A DNA stretch of 64,000 nt from Devosia chinhatensis (GCF_000969445.1 NZ_JZEY01000061.1:1-64000); one strand, 5' to 3'. Positions 15,653 through 24,657 are shown, numbered from the stretch's first letter. The notes: generated by a model not told the origin, from the letters alone. Numbers and translations are program-made.

Positions 15653-16474
15653 CTAGTTGCGACCCAGCTCTTCGCTGCGCTGGCGCGCGGCAACGACGGC
15701 CCGCTCCAGAAGTGGTGTCAGCCCGTCGCTCGCCATCAGCACGTCGAGCGCTGCCGCGGTCGTGCCATTAGGCGAGGTCACGTTCTGCCGCAACACGCTG
15801 GCCGGCGCCGGATCGGCCTCCATCAGCGCCGCAGCGCCGATCACCGTCTGGCGGGCCAATTGCATGGCGACATGCTCGGGCAGGCCTTGGGCAATGCCGG
15901 CCGCTGCCAGGGCTTCCACCATGTTGAACACATAGGCCGGGCCCGAACCGGAGACGGCCGTCACCGCATCGAGATCGCCCTCGGCGTCGAACCACACCAC
16001 CTGCCCGGCCGCCGCCAGCAGCGCATCGGCCGCATCGCGATCCTGCCGCGCCACATCGGGCCCCGCCACCGCGCCGCTGATGCCCTTGCCGATCTGCGCG
16101 GGCGTATTGGGCATCGAGCGCACGACCCGGCCCGTGCCCAGGCCCTCCGACAGGCTTGCAATCGAAACGCCCGCGGCAATGGAGAGCACAAGCGTGTGGT
16201 TGCCGATCACCGGCGCCAGGGTCTTCATCACCTCGGCAATGATCTGCGGCTTGACCGCCAGCACCAGCACATTGGGCTGCAGGCCAAGCGCTTCGCTGTT
16301 GATCACGAGCCCGAAATCCTCGGCCAGTTCCCGGGCGGCATCGCCGGGCACAGGATCGACGAGCACGAGATTGCCCGGTGGCAGGCCCGCATCGAGCCAT
16401 CCGCGCGCCAGGGCAATGCCCATCTTGCCGGCACCCACCAGCATGACCGGGCCGATTTCGTGCAGGCGGCTCAT
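15653..16474 (-). CDS. proC: Pyrroline-5-carboxylate reductase
   Basis: NAD(P)H-dependent last step of proline synthesis. 273 aa. Rossmann start VMLVGAGKMGIALARGWLDAG, then VLAVKPQIIAEVMKTLAP, SIAAGVSIASLSEGL, VVRSMPNTPAQIGKGISG, and the C-terminal dimer domain with DAVTAVSGSGPAYVFNMVEALAAAGIAQGLP and NVTSPNGTTAAALDVL. ATG at 16474 shares its A with the TGA of the upstream YbjN gene and has GAGG nearby; the GTG one codon earlier is less likely. The two genes form an operon. Confidence 0.97.
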   Translation of the reverse strand: MSRLHEIGPVMLVGAGKMGIALARGWLDAGLPPGNLVLVDPVPGDAARELAEDFGLVINSEALGLQPNVLVLAVKPQIIAEVMKTLAPVIGNHTLVLSIAAGVSIASLSEGLGTGRVVRSMPNTPAQIGKGISGAVAGPDVARQDRDAADALLAAAGQVVWFDAEGDLDAVTAVSGSGPAYVFNMVEALAAAGIAQGLPEHVAMQLARQTVIGAAALMEADPAPASVLRQNVTSPNGTTAAALDVLMASDGLTPLLERAVVAARQRSEELGRN

Positions 16475-16974
16475 CACGCCTCACCCACGGTTTCGAACAT
16501 CACATGGCTCAGTGCATCGGCGGCCGACTTGCCGGCCCAGACCACGAACTGGAAGGCCTGGTAGTAAAGATCACAGGAATCCGATGCCGAGCGCAGCAGC
16601 GCCTCGCATTGCTGTGGAGACACGTCCGCGCCCCCGGTCAACAGGTGCGAATTGCGAAACAGCACCACGCCTTCCTTGTGCCAGGCGTCGAAGTGGCCGA
16701 TCCACAATTGCTCATTGATCAGGCTGATCAATTGTTTGATTTCGGCACGTCGCCCCTCGGGCACCTTGAGATCGAAGGCACAGGCAATGTGCAGGCTCTC
16801 GAGATCTTCCATCCAGTTGAACGAGACGTGGTAATCGCTCCATCCGCCACGCACGGAAATGGAAATCTCATCGGCGTCCTGCCGCTCGAAAGTCCAGTCA
16901 TTGATCGAAGCGATATGCTCGACGAGGTCCACAGGGTGGGACGACCGATCGGGCTCGAATTCAATCAGGGACAT
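16474..16974 (-). CDS. YbjN domain-containing protein
   Basis: 166 aa, the alphaproteobacterial YbjN-type sensory/chaperone-like fold: MSLIEFEPDRSSHPVDLVEHIASINDWTFERQDADEISISVRGGWSDYHVSFNW, then LHIACAFDLKVPEGRRAEIKQLISLINEQLWIGHFDAWHKEGVVLFRNSHLL. The family resembles type III secretion chaperones in fold, but its role is not settled. It overlaps proC by 1 nt (TGA/ATG). ATG at 16974 is chosen since it begins the conserved region; the frame is open upstream with unlike sequence. A TTAA-N7-TTAA site lies 200 bp upstream. Confidence 0.85.
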   Translation of the reverse strand: MSLIEFEPDRSSHPVDLVEHIASINDWTFERQDADEISISVRGGWSDYHVSFNWMEDLESLHIACAFDLKVPEGRRAEIKQLISLINEQLWIGHFDAWHKEGVVLFRNSHLLTGGADVSPQQCEALLRSASDSCDLYYQAFQFVVWAGKSAADALSHVMFETVGEA

Positions 16975-17174
16975 AAAAAGGGTCCGTCCTGCTAGGCGTT
17001 GATGGTAGCGCGGCCTATGCCGGCACACTTCGGATACGCGGGAAGGAACAACAGACCGCAACTGCGGCTTCGAATCGTCCTCCTGAACCAAACCTACACT
17101 GCGCCACTGATTCAGGGCACAAAGGCCGCCGGGAGAACGGCATTCTCTTGTGGATGATGATTGGGCTGCCCGGG

Positions 17175-17189
17175 TTAACGAAACGTTAA
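17175..17189. promoter_or_regulatory. CtrA-like box
   Basis: TTAA-CGAAACG-TTAA, a full match in both half sites and in the 7-bp spacing to the alphaproteobacterial CtrA consensus. It lies 200 bp upstream of ybjN-proC. Function is inferred only. Confidence 0.35.
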
Positions 17190-17259
17190 GGCGCCCACCG
17201 GCTCTGGCATTTCTGCCATCAAGCATCTGTTAATAAACGCGATGTCCCCGTCACCGCAG

Positions 17260-17284
17260 GTCATTCCCGCCAAAGCGGGAATCC
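17260..17284. repeat. Short palindromic repeat
   Basis: ATTCCCGC (17263-17270) and GCGGGAAT (17275-17282) around CAAA. It has the pattern of the widespread TCATTCCCGC..GCGGGAAT intergenic palindrome of alphaproteobacteria. Confidence 0.6.
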
Positions 17285-17362
17285 TGTTCGTGCAACGTCC
17301 TGCCTTCGAGGCAAAGGACGACGCCTTGGTTTTGATGGGGTATGGCCCTTATGGGGCCTCCA

Positions 17363-17614
17363 CTATTCAGCGACTTTCGCGCCGCGCAGTGCCGCGATTT
17401 CCTTGCGCAGGGCATCGATTTCCTCGCCCTGAACCTGCACCATTTCACGCAGGGCGTCGAAATCCTCGCGCTTGACCAAGTCCATGTCGTTGACGATGCG
17501 CTGGGCCTGAGACTTGACCACGGTCTCCACTTCGCGCCGCACGCCGTCGGCAACGCCGGCAGCTTCGTTCATCACTCGGCCCAGGCCGTCGAAAATCCGG
17601 TTGTTCTGGTTCAT
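17363..17614 (-). CDS. UbiK-like accessory factor (BMFP family)
   Basis: 83 aa, all helical. RIFDGLGRVMNEAAGVADGVRREVETVVKSQAQRIVNDMDLVKREDFDALREMVQVQGEEIDALRKEIAAL has the BMFP/UbiK pattern: an N-terminal amphipathic helix, then 'vsReEFdal..m...' and a C-terminal coiled coil. In proteobacteria UbiK assists ubiquinone synthesis under air by contacting UbiJ and membranes; that role is transferred from the family. Start at 17614 (MNQNN) or three codons upstream at 17623 (MRAMNQNN); neither has a strong binding site. Confidence 0.8.
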   Translation of the reverse strand: MNQNNRIFDGLGRVMNEAAGVADGVRREVETVVKSQAQRIVNDMDLVKREDFDALREMVQVQGEEIDALRKEIAALRGAKVAE

Positions 17615-17702
17615 GGCGCGCATCCGTTCCGCGTTGAAGATCATTGCTCGATATGTAGGGCACGTCGGCCCCGCTGACCAGTGCGGCCCAATGTCGACCC
17701 CT

Positions 17703-19295
17703 CTATAACGCTTCGGCGACCAACTTGGCCGCATCCGAGCAGGCAACCAGCCCTTGCGCAAAGGGATAGCGTTTCATCATCACCGGTATCGAAAGACAGA
17801 AGATATCGGGGTTCATCCGCTCGCCCAAGGGGATACGAAACTGGTCGTCGTCGCTTTCCCGAAGACTGCGCCTTAGGAAATCCTTGCTCTCGAGCGCCCG
17901 GTCCAGCTCGGTGAAACCCAGTTCGCGGATCGAGGTCATTTCCTGCCCACGCGCATCGATAAAAGTACCGAACACCTGTTCGGGACCAGCCCCTGTCAGC
18001 GTGAAATTACCTGCTCCATAGCGGATCACCCCCGTTTCGCCCAGGGCAGCCAGTTCAAGGCACCCGGCTCGATGCAGGGCCAACAGCCGCTGCACGGACA
18101 GGTGCGGCACGCAGCCATAGGCATCGGCAAAGACCGGCACCAGATAGCGCCGGAACCGCGCCAGATCCTTGCGGTCGAAGAAGGGGACGATCTGGCTGAA
18201 CACTTCATGGGCGCGCATCAGCGTATAGCGCCACATCACGATGCGGCGCTCGGCATAGTTCTTCTGCGATTCGGCGAGGTTCTCGGCCATCGCCTCAAAG
18301 CCCTGCCGCGCCTTGCGCATGCCGAAATAGCCTTTGGCAAAACTTTCCGGCGTAAAGCGGCTGATGCCGAGGTCGGCGAGGAATTTCGGATCGTCGGCGG
18401 CCAATTGCTGCTTGAACAGTTTCATGGCGCGCGACAGGAAGCCCGTCTTGCCCTGCTTTTGCAGCGCCTCGAGCCGGGCTTCTGTGAAGACCATTAGCGG
18501 TTCTTCGGGGATGGGATAATAGAAGTCGGCATCAGGCGTCACGCCTTTGCGTGATGCCATGACCAGCCGCAGCTTCTGCTTGCCCTTGAGCGAATAGCGC
18601 AATGCATCGCCCTCGCCCGTGAACTGCCCATAGCGCGACGCCAGCGCCACCACGGCGTCGATGCCGCTGAGCGATGATCCCAGGATCAGCGCCGCCCCGT
18701 CAGGCCCCACCTTGAGGTCCTGTACCGGATAGGGCGAGCGATAGAGCCCGCCATCTCGCTCCGCCTTGTTCTGGTCGGTGAGGTGACCGGTCGCCATGAT
18801 CACCGTGTCGAACCGACGGCGCACATTGCCCTTCGTCTTGGTCACGAACACGGTAAAGCCGGAGGCATCGGGCCGCACGTCGGTCACCCGGCTTTCGGTC
18901 TCCACCGTCACCTGCTGGCCTGACTGCGCTCCGGCAGCGATCAGTCTCTCCAGCTGTTCGCTATAATAGGCGCCAATCAGCACCCGCGGATAAAAGTCAC
19001 GATCGCTTACGGTCTCGCGGTCGATACCGAACCGGCGCAGCAACCCGCTATCGGCAACTCGCACCCAGTCCGCCAGGGAAATCAGCACCGGCGGAATCTC
19101 GATGGAGGTGATATTGGCCATCATATCGGGCGTATTGAATTCCTCGGCATAGGGAATGCCGCAACCCGCAACCTTGCCGGCCTCGAAAAGCGTGATGGTC
19201 ATTCGCCCCGCTTTTTGCAGCAGGTTCTTGAGCGTGTAGACGGCGGTGGGCCCGCCACCGACAATGGCAATCCGCGTTGGTGTCGTCGTTCGCAT
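17703..19295 (-). CDS. FAD/NAD(P)-binding protein (530 aa)
   Basis: N-terminal dinucleotide fold IAIVGGGPTAVYTLKNLLQKAGRMTITLFEAGKVAGCGIPY, the hallmark of the FAD-NAD(P)-binding (PF13454-type) family. NTPDMMANITSIEIPP, VIMATGHLTDQN, and a second nucleotide site ALILGSSLSGIDAVVALA follow. The long C-terminal part has no catalytic motif that I recognise. Relatives include FAD-dependent hydroxylases and uncharacterised flavoproteins; the substrate is not evident. It diverges from the nucleoside deaminase gene over 135 bp. It has no signal peptide, so cytosolic. Confidence 0.8.
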   Translation of the reverse strand: MRTTTPTRIAIVGGGPTAVYTLKNLLQKAGRMTITLFEAGKVAGCGIPYAEEFNTPDMMANITSIEIPPVLISLADWVRVADSGLLRRFGIDRETVSDRDFYPRVLIGAYYSEQLERLIAAGAQSGQQVTVETESRVTDVRPDASGFTVFVTKTKGNVRRRFDTVIMATGHLTDQNKAERDGGLYRSPYPVQDLKVGPDGAALILGSSLSGIDAVVALASRYGQFTGEGDALRYSLKGKQKLRLVMASRKGVTPDADFYYPIPEEPLMVFTEARLEALQKQGKTGFLSRAMKLFKQQLAADDPKFLADLGISRFTPESFAKGYFGMRKARQGFEAMAENLAESQKNYAERRIVMWRYTLMRAHEVFSQIVPFFDRKDLARFRRYLVPVFADAYGCVPHLSVQRLLALHRAGCLELAALGETGVIRYGAGNFTLTGAGPEQVFGTFIDARGQEMTSIRELGFTELDRALESKDFLRRSLRESDDDQFRIPLGERMNPDIFCLSIPVMMKRYPFAQGLVACSDAAKLVAEAL

Positions 19296-19430
19296 GTCTT
19301 GAATTTACTCTAAACTGGGCCCGGCGTCTTGCTGAACGCATCAGCGTCCATTTCGCTGCCCATTGCAGCGCTGGATAAATTGCGGTGTGGGCCGCATGAA
19401 CTTTCCCGCGTTCAACACGTTTCGCCCGCC

Positions 19431-19901
19431 ATGGAAACCAACCAGCCTACCGAAGCTGAACTCACCGCCATGCGGGACGCTGTCGAGCGCGCCTTGCAGG
19501 CCCGCCGGCAATCGGGCAAGGCCGGTATCGCCGCCGCTATTCTGCGCGATGGCGTGGTGATCGGCCGGGGTGAAAACGAGGTCCGGCTTCAGTCCGATCC
19601 GACCAAGCATGCCGAAATGGTTGCCCTTACCGAGGCCGGTCACTTTGTCGGCAGCACCGATCTCTCCGGCTGCGTGATTATCTCCACGCTCCAGCCATGC
19701 GAGATGTGTCTCTCGGCCATGCGCTTTGCCGGCATCAGACGCGTGATCTTCGCTGCCACGCAAGCCCATGTTGCTGGCAAGTACTTCGTCTTTCCGGGCC
19801 TTTCCATCGATGACTTTATTGCCGCCGGTGAGCCTTTCACCGCCATTGGCGGCACGATGGAAGACGACGTCCTGCCATTGTACCGCGACGGTGACGAATA
19901 G
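19431..19901 (+). CDS. Cytidine/deoxycytidylate-type nucleoside deaminase
   Basis: Zinc hydrolase of 156 aa. Both zinc motifs are present: HAEMVALTEAGH (His ligand and catalytic Glu) and STLQPCEMCLSAMRFAGIRRV (the two Cys ligands, P-C-x2-C). This pattern fits the CMP/dCMP deaminase superfamily branch including guanine deaminase-type and tRNA adenosine deaminase-like proteins. Length and the absence of TadA's RNA-binding residues favour a free nucleobase or nucleoside substrate; which one is open. ATG at 19431 begins the family-like region (METNQPTEAEL). Confidence 0.88.
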   Translation: METNQPTEAELTAMRDAVERALQARRQSGKAGIAAAILRDGVVIGRGENEVRLQSDPTKHAEMVALTEAGHFVGSTDLSGCVIISTLQPCEMCLSAMRFAGIRRVIFAATQAHVAGKYFVFPGLSIDDFIAAGEPFTAIGGTMEDDVLPLYRDGDE

Positions 19902-20058
19902 GTTTTCCTTGTCGCCGATGCTGCTATCTTTATGCGCGGAGCGATTTGCTAATGCGCTTTGTTGTCTCGCCCTCTTGCCGTGGGGCCGGGCGGGAGGGTA
20001 CGGCAGGCCTGTTGCTGCCCGATGACATGTTGAGCGGGTCGAACCACCGGAGCGCCCA

Positions 20059-20883
20059 TTGCCCTTCCCCAATATCGATCCCATCGCCATCGCCATCGGC
20101 CCCATCGCCATCCGCTGGTACGCGCTGGCCTATCTCTTCGGCGTCCTGCTGGGCGCGGGCTACGGCTTTCTGCTTTTGCGCAATCAGCGTCTCTGGCATC
20201 GCGGTGCCCCGCCTTTCCCCGCCAAGGACATCTGGGATTTTGCCTTCTGGGCCATGCTCTCCATCGTCCTCGGTGGGCGCGTCGGCTACGTGCTCTTTTA
20301 TAACCTGCCTTATTACCTTCAGAACCCGATCGAGATCATCAACACGCTCGATGGAGGCATGTCCTATCATGGCGGCATGGTCGGCCTCATGCTGGCGGCC
20401 ATCTTCTTTACGCGCTCCAAGGGCGGCAATTGGCTTTCGAGCCTCGACCTGCTCGGCGCCGTCGCCACCATCGGCATTTTTCTCGGTCGCCTCGCCAATT
20501 TCATCAATTCCGAGCTCTATGGCGCGCCCACGACCCTGCCATGGGGCGTCGTCTTTCCCACCGATCCCCTCCAGGTCGCGCGCCATCCCAGCCAGCTCTA
20601 TGAAGCCGTCCTCGAAGGGCTCCTGCTCTTCCTCGTCATCCGCGTCGCCACCCATGTCTTCTTCGCCCTGCGCAAGCCGGGCCTGGTGGCTGGCATCTTC
20701 GCCATAGGCTACGCCCTCTCGCGTATCGCGGTCGAATTCGTCCGCCTGCCCGATGAACAGCTGGGCTACCTTTATTTCGGCTGGGTCACCATGGGCCAGA
20801 TCCTGAGCCTGCCGATCCTTTTGGGCGGCGTTCTGCTCGTCGCCTACGCCGTAAGCCGCCGCGACAATCCTTTGCGACCGTGA
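20059..20883 (+). CDS. lgt: Phosphatidylglycerol--prolipoprotein diacylglyceryl transferase
   Basis: First step of lipoprotein maturation in the inner membrane: moves diacylglycerol from phosphatidylglycerol to the lipobox Cys. 274 aa with about seven membrane helices. Signature residues: IRWYALAYLFGVLLG, the GGMSYHGGMVGLMLA motif with the essential His, GRLANFINSELYGAPT, RHPSQLYEAVLEG, and FVRLPDEQLGYLYFGWVTMGQ. The start is TTG 20059 with GGAG at 20049-20052 six nt upstream; no in-frame ATG or GTG fits. A MidA-like gene follows after 45 nt. Confidence 0.97.
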   Translation: MPFPNIDPIAIAIGPIAIRWYALAYLFGVLLGAGYGFLLLRNQRLWHRGAPPFPAKDIWDFAFWAMLSIVLGGRVGYVLFYNLPYYLQNPIEIINTLDGGMSYHGGMVGLMLAAIFFTRSKGGNWLSSLDLLGAVATIGIFLGRLANFINSELYGAPTTLPWGVVFPTDPLQVARHPSQLYEAVLEGLLLFLVIRVATHVFFALRKPGLVAGIFAIGYALSRIAVEFVRLPDEQLGYLYFGWVTMGQILSLPILLGGVLLVAYAVSRRDNPLRP

Positions 20884-20886
20884 GCG

Positions 20887-20902
20887 CTAACAGTCTGTTA
20901 AC
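20887..20902. promoter_or_regulatory. CtrA-like box before the methyltransferase gene
   Basis: CTAA-CAGTCTG-TTAAC: the right half site and 7-bp spacing are perfect, the left differs by one base from TTAA. It ends 26 nt before the GTG start, where it would overlap a promoter. Confidence 0.35.
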
Positions 20903-20928
20903 CTATTCCCCCAAGTGAGACGCCAGAC

Positions 20929-22008
20929 GTGACCCAGACGCTGACACTCGAACAGCAGATCGACATCCAGATCCGCTCCGGCGGCCCGATGTCGGTGGCC
21001 AACTATATGGGCCTCTGCCTCACCCATCCCACCAAGGGTTATTATCGCGCCCGCGACCCGATAGGCAGCAAGGGCGATTTCATCACCGCGCCGGAAATTT
21101 CCCAGATGTTCGGGGAGCTTATCGGCTTCTGGCTGGTCAACCTCTGGCAGCAGATGGGCGAACCGAAAGCCTATACGCTGCTCGAACTGGGTCCCGGCCG
21201 CGGTACGCTGATGGCCGATATCCTGCGCGTTGCCTGCCGCGCCCCCGGTTTTCGCGATGGTCTTGACCTCCGGCTCTTCGAAACCAGCCCGGCCCTTATG
21301 GCGGAGCAGCAGCAAAAGCTGGCACCCTACGAGCCCAAATATTTGCAGGACTTCAACAATTTCGCCGACGGCCCGGTACTGGTCGTCGCCAACGAGTTCT
21401 TCGATGCCCTGCCCATCCGTCAATTCGTCCGCCAGCACGATGGCTGGCACGAACGCCAGGTCGGCCTTCTCGATACCAAGCGCATCTTCGGTCTCTCCCC
21501 CACGCCCATTCCGCCCGAGGCCATGCCCGAAGCCATTGCCGGTGCAGAAATCGGTACCGTCTTCGAGGTGTGCTTCGGCGCCGCCGAAGTCACCAACCAG
21601 CTGGCAAAAGTCATTTCCGCTCAAGGCGGTAGCCTGTTGGCCATCGATTACGGCTATGCCGAGACCCAGGTTGGCGAAACCCTGCAGGGCGTGCGCAACC
21701 ATGCCTATGCCGACGTGCTCGAGGCCCCAGGGGAGACAGATATTTCCGCCCATGTCGACTTCGGCGCCATGGCCAATGTCGCCCGCAAGGCCGGGCTCGC
21801 CGTTCAGCCGGTCGTCGAACAGGGCCAGTTCCTCAGCCGCCTCGGCATCGGGGAGCGGTCCGCAGCCTTGAGCAAAGCCAATCCTGGCGCTGCCGAGACC
21901 ATCGAGACCGCCCGCCACCGACTCGTCTCCCCCGATCAGATGGGCAAGTTGTTCAAGGTCTTCTGCGCCCACAGCCCCGGCTTGATGCCGCCTGGATTTA
22001 CTCAATGA
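20929..22008 (+). CDS. MidA/NDUFAF7-like SAM-dependent methyltransferase
   Basis: 359 aa. Family segments: MSVANYMGLCLTHPTKGYYRARDPIGSKGDFITAPEISQMFGELIGFWLVNLWQQMG, the SAM site TLLELGPGRGTLMADILR, FETSPALMAEQQQKL, VLVVANEFFDALPIRQFV and LLAIDYGYAE. Mitochondrial NDUFAF7 dimethylates an Arg of a complex I subunit; bacterial targets are not established. The start is GTG 20929. The stop overlaps the next gene's ATG by 4 nt (ATGA), so it is coupled to pgeF. Confidence 0.92.
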   Translation: MTQTLTLEQQIDIQIRSGGPMSVANYMGLCLTHPTKGYYRARDPIGSKGDFITAPEISQMFGELIGFWLVNLWQQMGEPKAYTLLELGPGRGTLMADILRVACRAPGFRDGLDLRLFETSPALMAEQQQKLAPYEPKYLQDFNNFADGPVLVVANEFFDALPIRQFVRQHDGWHERQVGLLDTKRIFGLSPTPIPPEAMPEAIAGAEIGTVFEVCFGAAEVTNQLAKVISAQGGSLLAIDYGYAETQVGETLQGVRNHAYADVLEAPGETDISAHVDFGAMANVARKAGLAVQPVVEQGQFLSRLGIGERSAALSKANPGAAETIETARHRLVSPDQMGKLFKVFCAHSPGLMPPGFTQ

Positions 22009-22763
22009 TTGCAATGGAAAGAGCTGCAGTCCTCGCTCAGATATCGGCTGTGCGGCACGGTTTCTTCGGCCGGGCCGGAGGGGTGTCCACCGGCGAATTT
22101 GCCAGCCTAAACGTCTCTGCCGCAATCGGCGACGACCCCGATCTGGTGGCGCAAAATCGCGCTTTGGTGGAAAGGGCAGTCGGAGCCGGAGCGCTCGCCA
22201 TATTGAAGCAAGTGCATTCCAGCCGCGTCGCCATCCTCGACCAGGTTCCGGAAGCCTCGACCATCGCTGCCGACGCCGCGGTGACCGCAACACGCGGCAT
22301 CGGCCTCGCTATCCTCACGGCGGACTGCACGCCCATTCTTCTGGCTGACCCGATTGCCGGCGTCCTTGGAGCCGCTCATGCCGGCTGGCGCGGCGCTGTC
22401 GACGGCATCATCGGCAACACGGTCGAAGCCATGCTGTCCCTCGGCGCCAAGCGAGAAGACATCCGGGTCGCCTATGGCCCCACGATCTCCGGTCCGAATT
22501 ACGAAGTGGGCGAGCAGTTCCGCGCCGATTTCCTGGCCCTTCACCCTGGTGGCGCGCACCATTTTGACACGCCTGACAACCGCCCCCCGCATTTCGACCT
22601 GCCGGGCTTTGTCGAAGAACAATTGCATGCGGCCGGCATTGACCGGGTCGAGCAGGTCGGCGCCTGCACCTATGCCCATCCTGATCGGTATTTCTCGCAT
22701 CGCTATGCCACCCATAATGGCACGCGAACGGGTCGGCAGATCGCCGTCATCGGAATGACATGA
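22005..22763 (+). CDS. pgeF: YfiH-family purine nucleoside phosphorylase/multicopper-type oxidoreductase
   Basis: 252 aa. YfiH/LACC1 fold with HGFFGRAGGVSTGEFASLNVS at the start, LKQVHSSRVAILDQ, ILTADCTPILLADPIAGVLGAAHAGWRGAVDGIIGNTVEAML with the metal ligands Cys and His, and CTYAHPDRYFSHRYATHNGTRTGRQIAVIGM at the end. Members show purine nucleoside phosphorylase and adenosine deaminase activity, and E. coli PgeF edits wrongly built peptidoglycan precursors. Which activity matters here is unknown. Coupled to the methyltransferase gene. Confidence 0.93.
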   Translation: MIAMERAAVLAQISAVRHGFFGRAGGVSTGEFASLNVSAAIGDDPDLVAQNRALVERAVGAGALAILKQVHSSRVAILDQVPEASTIAADAAVTATRGIGLAILTADCTPILLADPIAGVLGAAHAGWRGAVDGIIGNTVEAMLSLGAKREDIRVAYGPTISGPNYEVGEQFRADFLALHPGGAHHFDTPDNRPPHFDLPGFVEEQLHAAGIDRVEQVGACTYAHPDRYFSHRYATHNGTRTGRQIAVIGMT

Positions 22764-22880
22764 GGTTTAATTTACCGCTTCGCCCAAAGTGGCGTTGCGA
22801 GTCCAGACCCGCTCCGTTAAAGGTGCCCGCGAAACTGGTAGGTCCTCCCCCCTAGGACCAGTTGAGACAGGATCGCGATC

Positions 22881-23813
22881 ATGAAGCTGGTGACCGGCAA
22901 CTCCAACCGTCCGCTGGCGCAGGCTGTCGCCAGCTATCTCGAACTTCCGCTGACCGATTGTACCGTCAAGCGCTTCGCAGACAACGAAGTCTATGTTGAA
23001 GTGCAGGAAAACGTGCGCGGCGAGGATGTCTTCATCCTTCAGTCAACCAGCTACCCCGCCAATGACAACCTGATGGAGCTGCTGATCATTGCCGATGCTT
23101 TGCGCCGCTCCTCGGCCCGCCGCATCACGGCCGTCCTGCCCTATTTCGGCTATGCAAGGCAGGATCGTAAGTCCGCCCCGCGTACGCCCATCTCCGCCAA
23201 GCTGGTCTCCAATCTCATCACCGAGGCCGGGGCCAACCGCGTCCTGACGCTGGATCTGCATGCCGCTCAGATCCAGGGCTTTTTCGATATTCCCACCGAC
23301 AACCTGACCGCCGCCCCGGTCATGGTGCGCGACATCAAGGACAATTACGACGTCAAGAACGTCATGATCGTCTCGCCCGATGTCGGCGGCGTGGTGCGCG
23401 CCCGCAACGTCGCCAGCCGCATCGGCGCCAGCCTGGCCATTGTCGACAAGCGCCGCCCCCGCGCCGGCGTTTCGGAAGTGATGAACATCATCGGCGATGT
23501 CGAGGGCCAGACCTGCATCCTCATCGACGATATCGTCGATTCTGGCGGCACGCTGGTCAATGCCGCCGAAGCCTTGCTCAAGGCCGGCGCCAAGGAAGTC
23601 TCGGCCTATATTACCCATGGCGTGCTTTCGGGCACCGCCTCCGAACGGATCGCGGCCAGCAAGCTCAAGGAGCTCGTGGTGACCGATTCCATTCTCGACA
23701 CCGAAGCCACCCGCCGGGCTGCCAACATCCGGCGCATGTCCATCGCCGCCCTGATCGGCGAGGCCGTCGCCCGCACGGCCAGCGAGCAGAGCGTTTCAAG
23801 CCTTTTCGACTGA
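22881..23813 (+). CDS. prs: Ribose-phosphate pyrophosphokinase
   Basis: Makes phosphoribosyl pyrophosphate from ribose 5-phosphate and ATP, for nucleotides, His and Trp. 310 aa. [99 protein letters not shown], and the PRPP loop [17 protein letters not shown] are diagnostic. Between pgeF and prs lies a small hairpin GGTCCT/AGGACC near 22850. It stands alone with its own promoter region (117 bp). Confidence 0.97.
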   Translation: MKLVTGNSNRPLAQAVASYLELPLTDCTVKRFADNEVYVEVQENVRGEDVFILQSTSYPANDNLMELLIIADALRRSSARRITAVLPYFGYARQDRKSAPRTPISAKLVSNLITEAGANRVLTLDLHAAQIQGFFDIPTDNLTAAPVMVRDIKDNYDVKNVMIVSPDVGGVVRARNVASRIGASLAIVDKRRPRAGVSEVMNIIGDVEGQTCILIDDIVDSGGTLVNAAEALLKAGAKEVSAYITHGVLSGTASERIAASKLKELVVTDSILDTEATRRAANIRRMSIAALIGEAVARTASEQSVSSLFD

Positions 23814-23977
23814 TCTGGCAGATGGGGTGCCGAAAGGGTGGCAAGGCCACGCTTCCCCTTGCTCCCCGGCCCCCTTTCCTCTATATCCCGCGCCCATGAA
23901 GCGCTCGTCACCCCTGGAGGACGGGCGCGTATGTTGCTGTTGGAGTGACATACACCAAACCAGAATGGATGATTTCC

Positions 23978-24601
23978 ATGGCTGCCAACAAGGTGCTCAA
24001 GGCACAGGCGCGTGAGGGAGTGGGCAAGGGGGCCGCTCGTGAGCTGCGTCGTCAGGGACGTGTTCCCGCTGTTATCTATGGTGACAAGAAGCCCCCCGTC
24101 ACCGTTTCCGTCGAATACAAGGACGCTCTGAAGTTCATCTATGCGGGTGGCTTCAAGTCCCATACGCTCGATCTGGACGTCGACGGCACCATTCACCAGG
24201 TGATCCCGCGTGACTACCAGCTCGACGTCGTCATGGACCAGCCCGTCCACATCGACTTCCTGCGCGTCTCGGGCAATGCCAAGCTCAACGTTGAAGTGCA
24301 TGTCAACTTCATCAACGAAGAAAAGAGCCCCGGCCTCAAGCGCGGCGGTACCCTGAACATCGTCCGCCATACCGTGGAAGTCTCGGTTCCGGCCAATGCC
24401 ATTCCCGAAGAGATCACCGTCGATCTGTCCGGCTATGAAATCGGCGACTCGATCCACATCTCGGCCGTGACCCTGCCCAAGGGCGTGACCGCCACGATCA
24501 CCGATCGCGATTTCACCATCGCGACCCTGGTTGCTCCGTCGGCGCTGAAGTCGGCTGGCGAAGACGCTGAAGACGCAGAAGGCGAAGCCTCCGCCGAGTA
24601 A
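23978..24601 (+). CDS. rplY: 50S ribosomal protein L25/general stress protein Ctc
   Basis: Binds 5S rRNA in the large subunit. 207 aa, the long Ctc form: N-terminal L25 barrel AREGVGKGAARELRRQGRVPAVIYG with YKDALKFIYAGGFKSHTLDLDVDG, then the TL5-like C-terminal domain (RISGNAKLNVEVHVNFINEEKSPGLKRGG region and VSVPANAIPEEITVDLSGYEIGDSIHIS). It ends in an acidic tail EDAEDAEGEASAE. ATG 23978 is the family start (MAANKVLKAQ); a GTG 11 codons upstream is not favoured. A UUCG hairpin separates it from pth. Confidence 0.96.
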   Translation: MAANKVLKAQAREGVGKGAARELRRQGRVPAVIYGDKKPPVTVSVEYKDALKFIYAGGFKSHTLDLDVDGTIHQVIPRDYQLDVVMDQPVHIDFLRVSGNAKLNVEVHVNFINEEKSPGLKRGGTLNIVRHTVEVSVPANAIPEEITVDLSGYEIGDSIHISAVTLPKGVTATITDRDFTIATLVAPSALKSAGEDAEDAEGEASAE

Positions 24602-24626
24602 TCGCGTGGCTTTTCTGCTATGCTTT

Positions 24627-24657
24627 GGGGCGGCCTTCGGGTCGCCCCTCTTGTTTT
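24627..24657 (+). terminator. UUCG-tetraloop hairpin between rplY and pth
   Basis: GGGGCGGCC (24627-24635) pairs with GGTCGCCCC (24640-24648) closed by a C(UUCG)G tetraloop, then TCTTGTTTT. An intrinsic terminator directly before pth would lower pth relative to rplY if read-through is partial. Confidence 0.8.

Larger units (their letters stand above)
16975..17362. other. 388-bp intergenic stretch
   Basis: No convincing gene. It holds the likely ybjN-proC promoter region, a full TTAA-N7-TTAA match (17175-17189) and a short hairpin repeat (17260-17284). The right end adjoins the 3' end of the UbiK-like gene. Confidence 0.5.

Noticed and set aside
19902-20058. Possible structured small RNA before lgt
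   Set aside because: No tRNA, 4.5S or other recognisable RNA fold; the span only carries promoter-like and binding site sequence for the TTG start.
22764-22880. Hairpin GGTCCT/AGGACC before prs as a riboswitch
   Set aside because: Only a 6-bp stem without conserved partner elements; a PRPP or purine riboswitch cannot be supported.
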